A stretch of 64,000 bases of DNA, taken from contig CALYOP010000002.1 in NCBI GenBank assembly GCA_945266285.1, positions 248,001-312,000 of the forward strand, read 5' to 3'. This DNA is from an uncultured Commensalibacter sp. (GTDB taxonomy: Bacteria > Pseudomonadota > Alphaproteobacteria > Acetobacterales > Acetobacteraceae). The position numbers and the translations under genes were made by a program. This document shows, one piece after another, positions 42,311 through 52,314 of the stretch (positions within the stretch are counted from its first letter, which is position 1; every line of letters begins with the position of its first letter). The notes below the pieces were generated by a model, which ran no database searches, had not been told where the DNA came from, and worked only from the letters and a program-made list of their open reading frames with translations.

Positions 42311-43093
42311 TTAAAGTTTGCGTTCAAATTGCAAACGCTTAAGTTCAGCAATTGCCTTGGCTGGATTAAGGCCTTTTGGACATGTCTGTGTACAGTTCAT
42401 AATAGTACGACATGCATAAAGACGCATCGAATCTTCCAACTCATCTAAACGTTCACCCGCATATTCATCACGGCTATCTGAAACCCAACGGAACGCAGCG
42501 AGCAAAATAGCCGGACCTAAATATTGATCACCATTCCACCAATAAGATGGACATGAAGTTGAGCAGCAAAAGCATAAAATACATTCATAAAGCCCGTTAA
42601 GCTTTGCCCGCTCTTCAATACTTTGTAACCGCTCACTATCAGGAGGCGGCGGTGTATCCGATTTTAACCACGGTTTAATCTCGCGTAGCTGTGCATAAGG
42701 TCCACTAAGATCAGGGATTAAATCCTTTACCACAGGCATATGAGGAAGTGGGAAAATGGGGACGTCTGATTTGATGTCCTTGATATATTTTAAGCAAGCT
42801 AATGTATTATGACCGTCAATATTCATAGCACAGGATCCACAAATCCCTTCGCGGCAAGAGCGACGAAATGCTAAGGTCGGATCAATTTCATTTTTAATAT
42901 AAATCAAGGCATCCAATACCATAGGGCCGACCTTGTCCAGATCAATCTCATAGGTATCAATAACCGGATTATGATTGTCGTCAGGATTCCAGCGATAAAT
43001 CTTGAATCGCTTAACATTTTTTGCATCTGCTGGTGCATAAAATGTTTTACCAACGCCAATCCGACTGTTTTTTGGTAATCTAAATTCAACCAT
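42311..43093 (-). CDS. sdhB: succinate dehydrogenase iron-sulfur subunit
   Basis: [59 protein letters not shown]. Confidence 0.97.
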   Translation of the reverse strand: MVEFRLPKNSRIGVGKTFYAPADAKNVKRFKIYRWNPDDNHNPVIDTYEIDLDKVGPMVLDALIYIKNEIDPTLAFRRSCREGICGSCAMNIDGHNTLACLKYIKDIKSDVPIFPLPHMPVVKDLIPDLSGPYAQLREIKPWLKSDTPPPPDSERLQSIEERAKLNGLYECILCFCCSTSCPSYWWNGDQYLGPAILLAAFRWVSDSRDEYAGERLDELEDSMRLYACRTIMNCTQTCPKGLNPAKAIAELKRLQFERKL

Positions 43094-43113
43094 CGATTTG
43101 TTGCCTTTCTAAC

Positions 43114-44925
43114 TTAATATACCCGTTTTTTCGGCGGAAATACCTGAACTTCATCAGTCAGCGTATACATATGCACCGGACGGTAAGTGAAAGACACTTC
43201 TCCCTTATTATTTAAATAAGATACCGTATGTTTAAGCCAATTTTTATCATCACGTTCTGGATAGTCGTCATGAGCATGAGCGCCACGGCTTTCTTGACGC
43301 TGACCTGCGCTTAACATTGTTACTGTACCATTTGCCAGAAGATTTTCGAATTCCAAACCTTCCATCAAATCAGTATTCCAGATCAAAGAATGGTCTGCGA
43401 TAGAAATATCACCCAGTCCTGCCCAAATATTTTTGATCTTTTGAGCACCTTCTTCTAGGCTTTTGGTATTGCGGAACACAGAAGCATGACGCTGCATGGT
43501 TCTTTGTAAATTATCCCGCATTTCTGCAACACGCGTTCCTTTGTTAGCGTAGCGTAGTTTGTCAAAACGACTTAATGTTTCTTCACCAGCATTTTTCGGA
43601 AGTGGTGCAACAAAGCCACCCGGTTTTAGTATTTCTGTTGCACGTTTTGCAGCAGCTCGTCCGAAAACAATTAAATCTAATAGTGAATTTGTTCCTAGAC
43701 GGTTTGCACCATGAACAGAAACACAAGCAGCTTCCCCAACAGCCATTAAACCCGGAACTATAGCATCCAAATTATTGCTATTTGGCCGAATAACTTCGCC
43801 ATGAATATTGGTAGGAATACCACCCATATTATAATGAACGGTGGGAAGAACCGGTACGGGTTCTTTGGTTACATCAATACCGGCAAATACCCGAGAGGTT
43901 TCAACAATACTTGGTAAACGTTCGTGAAGGATATCAGCTCCCAGATGCTCCAGGTGTAACATGATATGGTCTTTATTCGGGCCACAGCCACGACCTTCAT
44001 GGATTTCAACAATCATTGCGCGTGAAACCACGTCTCGTGAAGCCAAATCCTTAGCATGTGGGGCATAACGTTCCATGAAACGTTCCCCTTCAGAGTTGGT
44101 TAGATATCCACCTTCACCACGACAACCTTCGGTTAATAAGCATCCAGCTGGGAAAATACCTGTAGGATGGAATTGTACAAATTCCATATCCTGTGTTGGA
44201 ATGTCAGCACGCATAACCATAGCCGAACCATCACCTGTACAGGTATGTGCTGAAGTACAAGATTGGAAAGCGCGTCCATATCCGCCAGTAGCTAAAACTA
44301 CCAGATTGGCATTGAAACGGTGCATTGTTCCATCTTCAAGACACCAGGCAATAACACCACAACATGCGCCATCTTTATTCATAATTAAATCAAGCGCAAA
44401 ATATTCAACAAAGAATTCAACATCATGTTTTAAACTTTGCTGATAAAGTGTGTGTAGAATGGCATGACCCGTACGATCCGCAGCTGCACAAGCACGTTGT
44501 ACTGGTTCTTTACCAAAATCTCTCATATGACCGCCAAAAGGACGCTGATAAATTTTACCGTCCTCTGTACGAGTAAAAGGTACCCCCATATGTTCTAGTT
44601 CATAAACAGATGGAACTGCCTCACGGCAAAGATATTCAATTGCGTCTTGATCACCCAGCCAATCTGATCCTTTGATCGTGTCATACATATGCCATTGCCA
44701 GTGATCTTCTCCCATGCTTCCTAAAGAAGCGGCAATACCACCTTGTGCTGCAACAGTGTGACTACGAGTCGGAAAAACTTTGGTAATACAGGCTGTACGG
44801 AGACCTGAAGCACCCATACCTAGGGTTGTACGTAATCCTGACCCACCAGCTCCAACTACAACCACATCATATGAATGGTCAATAATTCTATAAGCGCGTT
44901 GCGTTGGTAAGGTTATTGTATTCAT
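43114..44925 (-). CDS. sdhA: succinate dehydrogenase flavoprotein subunit
   Basis: [34 protein letters not shown]; start set to internal ATG ([18 protein letters not shown]) to clear sdhD. Confidence 0.97.
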   Translation of the reverse strand: MNTITLPTQRAYRIIDHSYDVVVVGAGGSGLRTTLGMGASGLRTACITKVFPTRSHTVAAQGGIAASLGSMGEDHWQWHMYDTIKGSDWLGDQDAIEYLCREAVPSVYELEHMGVPFTRTEDGKIYQRPFGGHMRDFGKEPVQRACAAADRTGHAILHTLYQQSLKHDVEFFVEYFALDLIMNKDGACCGVIAWCLEDGTMHRFNANLVVLATGGYGRAFQSCTSAHTCTGDGSAMVMRADIPTQDMEFVQFHPTGIFPAGCLLTEGCRGEGGYLTNSEGERFMERYAPHAKDLASRDVVSRAMIVEIHEGRGCGPNKDHIMLHLEHLGADILHERLPSIVETSRVFAGIDVTKEPVPVLPTVHYNMGGIPTNIHGEVIRPNSNNLDAIVPGLMAVGEAACVSVHGANRLGTNSLLDLIVFGRAAAKRATEILKPGGFVAPLPKNAGEETLSRFDKLRYANKGTRVAEMRDNLQRTMQRHASVFRNTKSLEEGAQKIKNIWAGLGDISIADHSLIWNTDLMEGLEFENLLANGTVTMLSAGQRQESRGAHAHDDYPERDDKNWLKHTVSYLNNKGEVSFTYRPVHMYTLTDEVQVFPPKKRVY

Positions 44926-44959
44926 TTTTTCTTTTGTCCTGTTCCGTTCACGCTTGGGA

Positions 44960-45406
44960 TTATTCTTTGATTGACGAAGGGGCAAAAGCCAGCTTCAGCA
45001 CAGAAAGAACGGCAAACAAACCCATGAGTAATGTACCACCTCTAATCAACAGACCTAGTGCCATACGATATTTTCCACGCGAATAATCTTCGCTAATGAC
45101 CCTTAATCCAAGTTGCATGTGGTTAAATGTTAAAAGCATTAATGCCAGTAATAAAGATGTGTTAACGGGTTTACCAACCCATTTGACGACTTCTTTATGA
45201 TCGGCGTCGCCTAGTCTAACAATTTGTATAATGAACCAGATTGATAAAGGGGTCATCCCTATGGCGCATAGACGTTCTGCCCACCAATGTTCAAAAACAT
45301 TATGGCCTGCGCCCAATCCACGCATACGTCCCAAAAAAGAACGCATAATGGTTGGTCTATCAGTTGGTTTAGTCACGCTATCTCTCCTTTTTATGGCATA
45401 AGCCAA
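44960..45406 (-). CDS. sdhD: succinate dehydrogenase membrane anchor subunit
   Basis: [34 protein letters not shown]; gene order. Confidence 0.9.
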   Translation of the reverse strand: MAYAIKRRDSVTKPTDRPTIMRSFLGRMRGLGAGHNVFEHWWAERLCAIGMTPLSIWFIIQIVRLGDADHKEVVKWVGKPVNTSLLLALMLLTFNHMQLGLRVISEDYSRGKYRMALGLLIRGGTLLMGLFAVLSVLKLAFAPSSIKE

Positions 45407-45491
45407 GGATTTAACTTTATTGTACTCAAATCAATAATGACTTTGAAAATGATGTTCTGTTGAAAAACAGAATTTTGATTTAAGAAATTAA

Positions 45492-45941
45492 TTATTTTTT
45501 CTTTTTGAGTTTTCTACCAAAAATAATGGTCCAAAGACCGAGCGTCAAAGCGGTGGTAGCAACTACAGCTGTTTTGCTGTCTTGATTAATTTCATCTTTT
45601 TCCAGACGATGCCCACAAGAATCCCACATTAAATGGCGCAAACCACCGATAAAATGTAAGAAAAAGGCAGAGGAGCAGCCAAATAGTACTGTTTGACCGA
45701 CAAGGCTTCCGGCTACTTTTTGTACTTTTCCAAATGTACGAGGACCTTTGGCGGCAGAAGCAAGCCATGCAACGGCTAAAGTAGATCCACCTGCAAGTGC
45801 TGCTCCAGTAATACGGTTAGAGATGGATAAAACCATCGATAAATAAGGCTTATAAACCTCTAAATGGGGAGACATTGGACGTTCATTTATCGAGCCATCA
45901 CTCGTGTGACCGACATAAAACGTCTTACGCATATCCGACAT
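45492..45941 (-). CDS. sdhC: succinate dehydrogenase cytochrome b556 subunit
   Basis: RPMSPHLEVYKPYLSMVLSISNRITGAALAGG, FLHFIGGLRHLMWDSCG. Confidence 0.93.
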   Translation of the reverse strand: MSDMRKTFYVGHTSDGSINERPMSPHLEVYKPYLSMVLSISNRITGAALAGGSTLAVAWLASAAKGPRTFGKVQKVAGSLVGQTVLFGCSSAFFLHFIGGLRHLMWDSCGHRLEKDEINQDSKTAVVATTALTLGLWTIIFGRKLKKKK

Positions 45942-46071
45942 AACAAATTCCTATGGATAGTTACGGCTATAAAATGTCCCCCAGTGTAACACTTTATTCT
46001 CCAAAACGTCTAGGACATGAAATGGTCATTTCCTAAGGAAAGGGGAATGAACGTTTTGTGAGTAAGGTAAA

Positions 46072-47094
46072 TTAATGATGATGAACCAAATTAAGAGCGA
46101 TTAAAGTTTCAGCAATTTGAACGGTATTCAGTGCTGCACCTTTGCGCAAATTATCGGATACACACCATAAAGCTAATCCATTGGGGACGGTTGGATCAAC
46201 GCGTAAACGTGAAACATAGGATGCATCTTCTCCAGCAGCTTCGATTGGAGTGATATATCCCTTATCTTCACGTTCATCGAATAAAATTACCCCTTCCGCA
46301 TTTTTAAGTGCCTGGCGCGCTTTTTGTAGATCAACGGGTTGTTCACATTCAATTGTAATTGCTTCACCGTGACCAACAAAGACAGGAACCCGAACGCAAG
46401 TAGCAAAAACAGCGATATCAGGATCAAGAATTTTTCTTGTTTCCACGGCCATTTTCCATTCTTCCTTGGTTGATCCGTCATCCATAAAACGGTCAATATG
46501 AGGAATGCAATTAAAAGCAATTTGTTTGGTGAAATGTTGTGGAAAAATAGGATCACCAACCAAAGAAGCCTTGGTCTGGTTAAAGAGTTCGTCCATTCCT
46601 TTTTTTCCAGCACCAGCGGTTGCTTGATAGGTGGAAACAACAACCCGTTTAATTGTAAATAAATCATGCAAAGGTTTTAGAGCCACAACCATTTGAATCG
46701 TTGAACAATTAGGGTTAGCAATAATATTGCGTTTCATTTTTTTAAGGTCATTGGGGTTAACCTCTGGCACAACCAAAGGAACATCGGGTTCCATACGAAA
46801 GTGAGAGGTATTATCGACAACAATACATCCTGCAGCGGCGGCAATGGGAGAGTAAATAGCGGATACAGAAGCCCCTGGAGAAGAAAGCGCGATGTCCCAT
46901 CCTTTGAAATCAAAGGTTTCCAGATTTTGAATCTTCAGAACTTTTTTGTCTCCAAAAGAGACTTCTTTCCCCGCAGAACGTGGAGATGCAAGAGCAGCAA
47001 TTTCGTCAATTGGAAAATCCCGTTCCGCTAGAATTCTTAAAATCTCTCTACCCACAGCGCCAGTTGCGCCGATAACCGCTACGCGATAACCCAT
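46072..47094 (-). CDS. asd: aspartate-semialdehyde dehydrogenase
   Basis: 340 aa; MGYRVAVIGATGAVGREILRIL, NPNCSTIQMVVALKPLHD. Confidence 0.97.
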   Translation of the reverse strand: MGYRVAVIGATGAVGREILRILAERDFPIDEIAALASPRSAGKEVSFGDKKVLKIQNLETFDFKGWDIALSSPGASVSAIYSPIAAAAGCIVVDNTSHFRMEPDVPLVVPEVNPNDLKKMKRNIIANPNCSTIQMVVALKPLHDLFTIKRVVVSTYQATAGAGKKGMDELFNQTKASLVGDPIFPQHFTKQIAFNCIPHIDRFMDDGSTKEEWKMAVETRKILDPDIAVFATCVRVPVFVGHGEAITIECEQPVDLQKARQALKNAEGVILFDEREDKGYITPIEAAGEDASYVSRLRVDPTVPNGLALWCVSDNLRKGAALNTVQIAETLIALNLVHHH

Positions 47095-47365
47095 TGTATT
47101 CTTTCCTTAAAATCAATATAGGATCGTAATAATAAAAGCATCATAATTGTTTAATTAGGAAAAACTTATACTACCTTTTCGCGAAAGAAGTAAATAACTC
47201 AAATTTGGTTTGCTTTATTAGTAGACTCGGAAAAGATTTGTTGGTCGTTATAAGAAAACATTAAGGATAAATGCTACATAATAATAGTGTTTTATCTTAT
47301 GATTATGTGCAAATGATTGTGTGCAAAGCATTTTATAAGATTATTTTTAGAAAGATTTTAGATAA

Positions 47366-48469
47366 ATGATTTTACCCAGTTTTATTTATAATGAACGTGT
47401 AAAAAATGGGCAGTTACAAAAGGATGAAGCACAGCAGAAAACGGTTGGTTTGCTGGATCAGCTTTGCAAGAAATTGGCTTATTATCGGCCCGCTGAATCT
47501 TCAGCGGGGTTGTTGGGTACAATAACGAATATATGGAAAAAACCCGTTGAAGTGCCTAAGGGGTTATATCTGGTGGGTCCAGTTGGGCGTGGAAAATCCA
47601 TGTTGATGGATTTGTTTTATAATCAAGTTCCTGTTCAGCATAAACAGCGCGTGCATTTTCATTATTTTATGCAAAATACCTATAAGCGTTTTCATGAACT
47701 GAAAAAACTTTATCCCAAAGGTGGTGATCCCGTTCCGCAACTTGCCAAGGAAATAAGCAAAAATGCTTGGTTACTTTGTTTTGATGAATTTCAGGTAAAT
47801 GATATTGCAGATGCTGTATTGCTTGGCCGGTTATTTCAGAATCTTTTTGCTTGTGGAGTCGTCGTTGTTGCGACCTCGAATGTTAACCTGAGAAATCTGT
47901 TTCAGAACCGTCCAGGTGCCGACGCTTTCAAACCTTTTATTAAAATTCTTCAGCAAAATTTACAGGAAGTTGAGCTGTTTGCTACGCGTGATTATCGTAC
48001 GGGTCGTCCTGAAGATGAAAAAAGATGGCTTTTTCCGATTAATGAAGAAAACAGAGCTATTCTAGATCACGTTTTTTTGCGTGAATCAAAAGGAAAACCT
48101 GTGAAGCCCAGTGCATTACAGGTAATGGGACGATCATTTATAATTGATGAAACAGCAGATGATGTTGCACGCATTTCTTTTGAAAAGTTATGTGGTTCTG
48201 CATTGGGAGCGGGTGATTACCTAGCATTGGCACAACGTTTCAGAGTGTTAATAATCGACGATATTGTTAAATTCAATGCTGAAAATCTTGATATGATTCA
48301 ACGATTTACAAACCTTATTGATGTTCTTTATGAACAACATGTAAAACTTTATGTATCGGCAGAAAGCAATTACGAATTTTTATATGATCAAAAGGATAGA
48401 AAAGCATTTTTTGAAAGAACAATTTCCCGTTTAAATGAGATGCAAAGCCAAGATTGGGCCGAAAAGTAA
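47366..48469 (+). CDS. zapE: cell division protein ZapE / AFG1-like ATPase
   Basis: 367 aa; GLYLVGPVGRGKSMLMDLFY, FHYFMQNTYKRFHELKK, LLCFDEFQVNDIADAVLLGRLF. Confidence 0.95.
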   Translation: MILPSFIYNERVKNGQLQKDEAQQKTVGLLDQLCKKLAYYRPAESSAGLLGTITNIWKKPVEVPKGLYLVGPVGRGKSMLMDLFYNQVPVQHKQRVHFHYFMQNTYKRFHELKKLYPKGGDPVPQLAKEISKNAWLLCFDEFQVNDIADAVLLGRLFQNLFACGVVVVATSNVNLRNLFQNRPGADAFKPFIKILQQNLQEVELFATRDYRTGRPEDEKRWLFPINEENRAILDHVFLRESKGKPVKPSALQVMGRSFIIDETADDVARISFEKLCGSALGAGDYLALAQRFRVLIIDDIVKFNAENLDMIQRFTNLIDVLYEQHVKLYVSAESNYEFLYDQKDRKAFFERTISRLNEMQSQDWAEK

Positions 48470-48558
48470 CATAATTTAGATTTGACGCTAAAATGAACAT
48501 AAACCTAATATGACCGTGCTAAATATTGGCTTTAATCATCTAGGAGACTAGGGAAAAC

Positions 48559-49512
48559 ATGAAAAATAAGATTGCTTTGATTGGTGCTGGGAACATTGGT
48601 GGTACCATGGCACATCTAATCGCTTTAAAAAAAATGGGCGATGTTGTTATTTTTGACGTTAATGAAGGGGTTGCCAAAGGGAAAGCTTTGGATATTGCAC
48701 AATCTTCAGCGATTGAGCACTTTGACCTTAGCATAAAAGGTACTTCTAATTATGCAGATATCAAAGATGCGGATGTTGTAATTGTCAGTGCTGGTTTTGC
48801 ACGTAAACCTGGTATGTCTCGAGATGATCTTCTGGTAAAGAATGCCGGTGTGATGAAAGAGGTTGCAGAAGGTATCCGTCAATACGCACCGAATGCTTTT
48901 GTAATTGTCATTACAAACCCACTTGATTTAATGGTTGCTGAAGTTCAGGAAAAATCTGGGTTGCCAGCAAATAAAGTGGTTGGTATGGCGGGTGTACTGG
49001 ATAGTTCACGTTTACGTCTTTTCTTAGCAGAAGCATTAAATGTTGTGCCTGATGAAGTAAATGCTTTTGTATTGGGTGGTCATGGGGATACCATGGTTTC
49101 GATGATCCGTTATGCATCTGTTGGTGGTGTTTCAATCCAAGAATTGATTGATATGGGACGGATCACGAAGGAACAAGTTGATCAAATTATTGCTCGTACT
49201 GCTGATGGTGGTGCAGAGGTTGTTAAATTACTGCAAACGGGATCTGCATTCTTTACGCCAGCTTCTTCGGCTTTGTTAATGGCGGAAGCTTACTTAAGAG
49301 ACAGTAAAAGAGTTCTGCCTTGCTCTGTTAAGTTAAATGGGGAATACGGATATAAAGATATTTATGTTGGTGTGCCTGTGGTAATTGGCAAAAACGGTGT
49401 TGAACAGATTATTGAAGTTCACATGAATAATGAAGAGAAAGAGAAGTTCCAAATTTCTTGCGGCAAGATTTTAGAAATGAAGAAACAAGCTGCTCAGATA
49501 CTTGGTAAATAA
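48559..49512 (+). CDS. mdh: malate dehydrogenase, copy 1
   Basis: 317 aa; [51 protein letters not shown]. Confidence 0.97.
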   Translation: MKNKIALIGAGNIGGTMAHLIALKKMGDVVIFDVNEGVAKGKALDIAQSSAIEHFDLSIKGTSNYADIKDADVVIVSAGFARKPGMSRDDLLVKNAGVMKEVAEGIRQYAPNAFVIVITNPLDLMVAEVQEKSGLPANKVVGMAGVLDSSRLRLFLAEALNVVPDEVNAFVLGGHGDTMVSMIRYASVGGVSIQELIDMGRITKEQVDQIIARTADGGAEVVKLLQTGSAFFTPASSALLMAEAYLRDSKRVLPCSVKLNGEYGYKDIYVGVPVVIGKNGVEQIIEVHMNNEEKEKFQISCGKILEMKKQAAQILGK

Positions 49513-49513
49513 A

Positions 49514-49553
49514 AATAAAACCGTAGCTTTATTTCTAAGGCTACGGTTTTATT
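49514..49553. terminator. bidirectional terminator between mdh copy 1 and convergent peptide gene
   Basis: aataaaaccgtagc ... gctacggttttatt 14-bp perfect stem. Confidence 0.9.
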
Positions 49554-49580
49554 GAATTAACAGTTTATATTAAACTATTA

Positions 49581-49889
49581 TTAGGACATAAGGCCTTTGA
49601 TATTTGTGTATGCTGCACTTAAAGAATCACCGACACCTTTGAAAAGATTTGTAAGACCATTGCTTCTATCGGTAGCTTCACCATGGATTCTTGAATCAAC
49701 TAAATAGCCGATTCCAGTTCCGATTTCAGTTAATGGATTTACTTGTGAAGCAGATGCTTCTTTACCGGTGATAAGGTGGAAGCCTTTATCAATAGCCTTA
49801 CCAAAAAAGCCACCAAGTTTAGAACCGATATCAGCACCTATACCAGCACCAGATACGGATTCGATTTCTACGAGTGAAAGTTCACGCAT
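49581..49889 (-). CDS. bacteriocin-like peptide with double-glycine-type (SGA/G) leader, copy 1
   Basis: 102 aa; MRELSLVEIESVSGAG leader then Gly-rich GIGADIGSKLGGFFGKAIDKG; AGGAG 8 nt upstream of ATG. Confidence 0.75.
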   Translation of the reverse strand: MRELSLVEIESVSGAGIGADIGSKLGGFFGKAIDKGFHLITGKEASASQVNPLTEIGTGIGYLVDSRIHGEATDRSNGLTNLFKGVGDSLSAAYTNIKGLMS

Positions 49890-50162
49890 TTACGTTCTCC
49901 TAAAAATTAAAAAGTTAAAGATAAATTAAAGTATATTTTTAGTGTCATTTCTTATCAATAAATAACAATGTGTAAACGTGGTTTATTAAGTAATATTTTT
50001 GTGAATTATATTGATAATATACTAATTTTTTAATGCTTCGGTTAAAGGATATGTTTTTCATAAAATAGTTTTTGCATAGGAATTCCGAATGCTAAAATGA
50101 ACATAAACCTAATATGATCGTGCTAAATATTGGCTTTAATCATCTAGGAGACTAGGGAAAAC

Positions 50163-51116
50163 ATGAAAAATAAGATTGCTTTGATTGGTGCTGGGAACAT
50201 TGGTGGTACCATGGCACATCTAATCGCTTTAAAAAAAATGGGCGATGTTGTTATTTTTGACGTTAATGAAGGGGTTGCCAAAGGGAAAGCTTTGGATATT
50301 GCACAATCTTCAGCGATTGAGCACTTTGACCTTAGCATAAAAGGTACTTCTAATTATGCAGATATCAAAGATGCGGATGTTGTAATTGTCAGTGCTGGTT
50401 TTGCACGTAAACCTGGTATGTCTCGAGATGATCTTCTGGTAAAGAATGCCGGTGTGATGAAAGAGGTTGCAGAAGGTATCCGTCAATACGCACCGAATGC
50501 TTTTGTAATTGTCATTACAAACCCACTTGATTTAATGGTTGCTGAAGTTCAGGAAAAATCTGGGTTGCCAGCAAATAAAGTGGTTGGTATGGCGGGTGTA
50601 CTGGATAGTTCACGTTTACGTCTTTTCTTAGCAGAAGCATTAAATGTTGTGCCTGATGAAGTAAATGCTTTTGTATTGGGTGGTCATGGGGATACCATGG
50701 TTTCGATGATCCGTTATGCATCTGTTGGTGGTGTTTCAATCCAAGAATTGATTGATATGGGACGGATCACGAAGGAACAAGTTGATCAAATTATTGCTCG
50801 TACTGCTGATGGTGGTGCAGAGGTTGTTAAATTACTGCAAACGGGATCTGCATTCTTTACGCCAGCTTCTTCGGCTTTGTTAATGGCGGAAGCTTACTTA
50901 AGAGACAGTAAAAGAGTTCTGCCTTGCTCTGTTAAGTTAAATGGGGAATACGGATATAAAGATATTTATGTTGGTGTGCCTGTGGTAATTGGCAAAAACG
51001 GTGTTGAACAGATTATTGAAGTTCACATGAATAATGAAGAGAAAGAGAAGTTCCAAATTTCTTGCGGCAAGATTTTAGAAATGAAGAAACAAGCTGCTCA
51101 GATACTTGGTAAATAA
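50163..51116 (+). CDS. mdh: malate dehydrogenase, copy 2 (identical protein)
   Basis: Amino-acid identical to 48559..49512. Confidence 0.97.
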   Translation: MKNKIALIGAGNIGGTMAHLIALKKMGDVVIFDVNEGVAKGKALDIAQSSAIEHFDLSIKGTSNYADIKDADVVIVSAGFARKPGMSRDDLLVKNAGVMKEVAEGIRQYAPNAFVIVITNPLDLMVAEVQEKSGLPANKVVGMAGVLDSSRLRLFLAEALNVVPDEVNAFVLGGHGDTMVSMIRYASVGGVSIQELIDMGRITKEQVDQIIARTADGGAEVVKLLQTGSAFFTPASSALLMAEAYLRDSKRVLPCSVKLNGEYGYKDIYVGVPVVIGKNGVEQIIEVHMNNEEKEKFQISCGKILEMKKQAAQILGK

Positions 51117-51117
51117 A

Positions 51118-51157
51118 AATAAAACCGTAGCTTTATTTCTAAGGCTACGGTTTTATT
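51118..51157. terminator. bidirectional terminator, copy 2
   Basis: Same 14-bp stem as 49514..49553. Confidence 0.9.
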
Positions 51158-51184
51158 GAATTAACAGTTTATATTAAACTATTA

Positions 51185-51493
51185 TTAGGACATAAGGCCT
51201 TTGATATTTGTGTATGCTGCACTTAAAGAATCACCGACACCTTTGAAAAGATTTGTAAGACCATTGCTTCTATCGGTAGCTTCACCATGGATTCTTGAAT
51301 CAACTAAATAGCCGATTCCAGTTCCGATTTCAGTTAATGGATTTACTTGTGAAGCAGATGCTTCTTTACCGGTGATAAGGTGGAAGCCTTTATCAATAGC
51401 CTTACCAAAAAAGCCACCAAGTTTAGAACCGATATCAGCACCTATACCAGCACCAGATACGGATTCGATTTCTACGAGTGAAAGTTCACGCAT
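51185..51493 (-). CDS. bacteriocin-like peptide with double-glycine-type leader, copy 2
   Basis: Identical 102 aa to copy 1. Confidence 0.75.
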   Translation of the reverse strand: MRELSLVEIESVSGAGIGADIGSKLGGFFGKAIDKGFHLITGKEASASQVNPLTEIGTGIGYLVDSRIHGEATDRSNGLTNLFKGVGDSLSAAYTNIKGLMS

Positions 51494-52109
51494 TTACGTT
51501 CTCCTAAAAATTAAAAAGTTAAAGATAAATTAAAGTATATTTTTAGTGTCATTTCTTATCAATAAATAACAATGTGTAAACGTGGTTTATTAAGCAATAT
51601 TTTTGTGAATTATATTGATAATATACTAATTTTTTAGTAAATCAGTTAAATTTTTTCATTTTAATAAATAATTCTTATATAGAATTTTTGAAGGATGATT
51701 TTTAATCAATCATATCAAAATTTTATTAATTTTCTATTTTTTCCAATAACTTATAAGAAACCATATTGATTTTTTAAAGCATATATTTTTGAAGAAAATA
51801 CTTAATTTTTATCAGGTGATAGATGAATAAGAAATATCATTCATCAACTTTGAGTTGATATTTAGTTGTAATTTACATAACAAAATAAATGTGTATTATA
51901 TCAATACATTTAAATAATGTATTTAATATATAGGTATTTTTTGAAGGAAAATAACCGAATTTTTGTTGTATATTCCGAATTGCTAATATGCTTTCTATAA
52001 ATTATTGAGGAAATTTAGCGGTTATATAAATCACGAATGATATGAATATTAGGAATTTAACCCTATTTGGAAATTGGTTTGATGAATAAGACTGTAAAAT
52101 AGAGGCGAT

Positions 52110-52155
52110 ATTTTTATATTGACCATCACTTTATTTTTATATTGACCATCACTTT
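52110..52155. repeat. perfect 2 x 23-bp tandem repeat upstream of sucA
   Basis: atttttatattgaccatcacttt x2 (52110-52132, 52133-52155). Confidence 0.95.
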
Positions 52156-52314
52156 TGGAAAATAATCAATTTTTCTAAATAAAGTCCAAATCTTATCTTA
52201 TTCGACTCTTAGATATCGATAGCAATATTTTTTCTGCTCCTTTAGATATGATTTGCAGAAAACCCAAATATTGCCTAGCGATAATCATTGTTCAGAATTA
52301 CTAAGGATTAGATT

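Larger units (their letters stand above)
48487..50032. repeat. direct repeat copy 1 (~1546 bp, mdh + bacteriocin-like gene)
   Basis: Matches 50091..51636 at constant offset 1604; two flanking transitions noticed by eye (tgaccgtgct/tgatcgtgct; taagtaat/taagcaat); encoded proteins identical. Confidence 0.97.
50091..51636. repeat. direct repeat copy 2 (~1546 bp)
   Basis: Second copy at offset 1604; the copies are separated by 58 bp. Confidence 0.97.

Noticed and set aside
50144-50338. Repeated minus-strand ORFs inside both mdh copies (48540..48734, 48911..49135, 50144..50338, 50515..50739)
   Set aside because: Antisense shadows of mdh codons; duplicated only because mdh is duplicated.
48469-52314. 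IS element or transposon as cause of the mdh duplication
   Set aside because: No transposase ORF, terminal inverted repeats or target-site duplications visible at the repeat boundaries.
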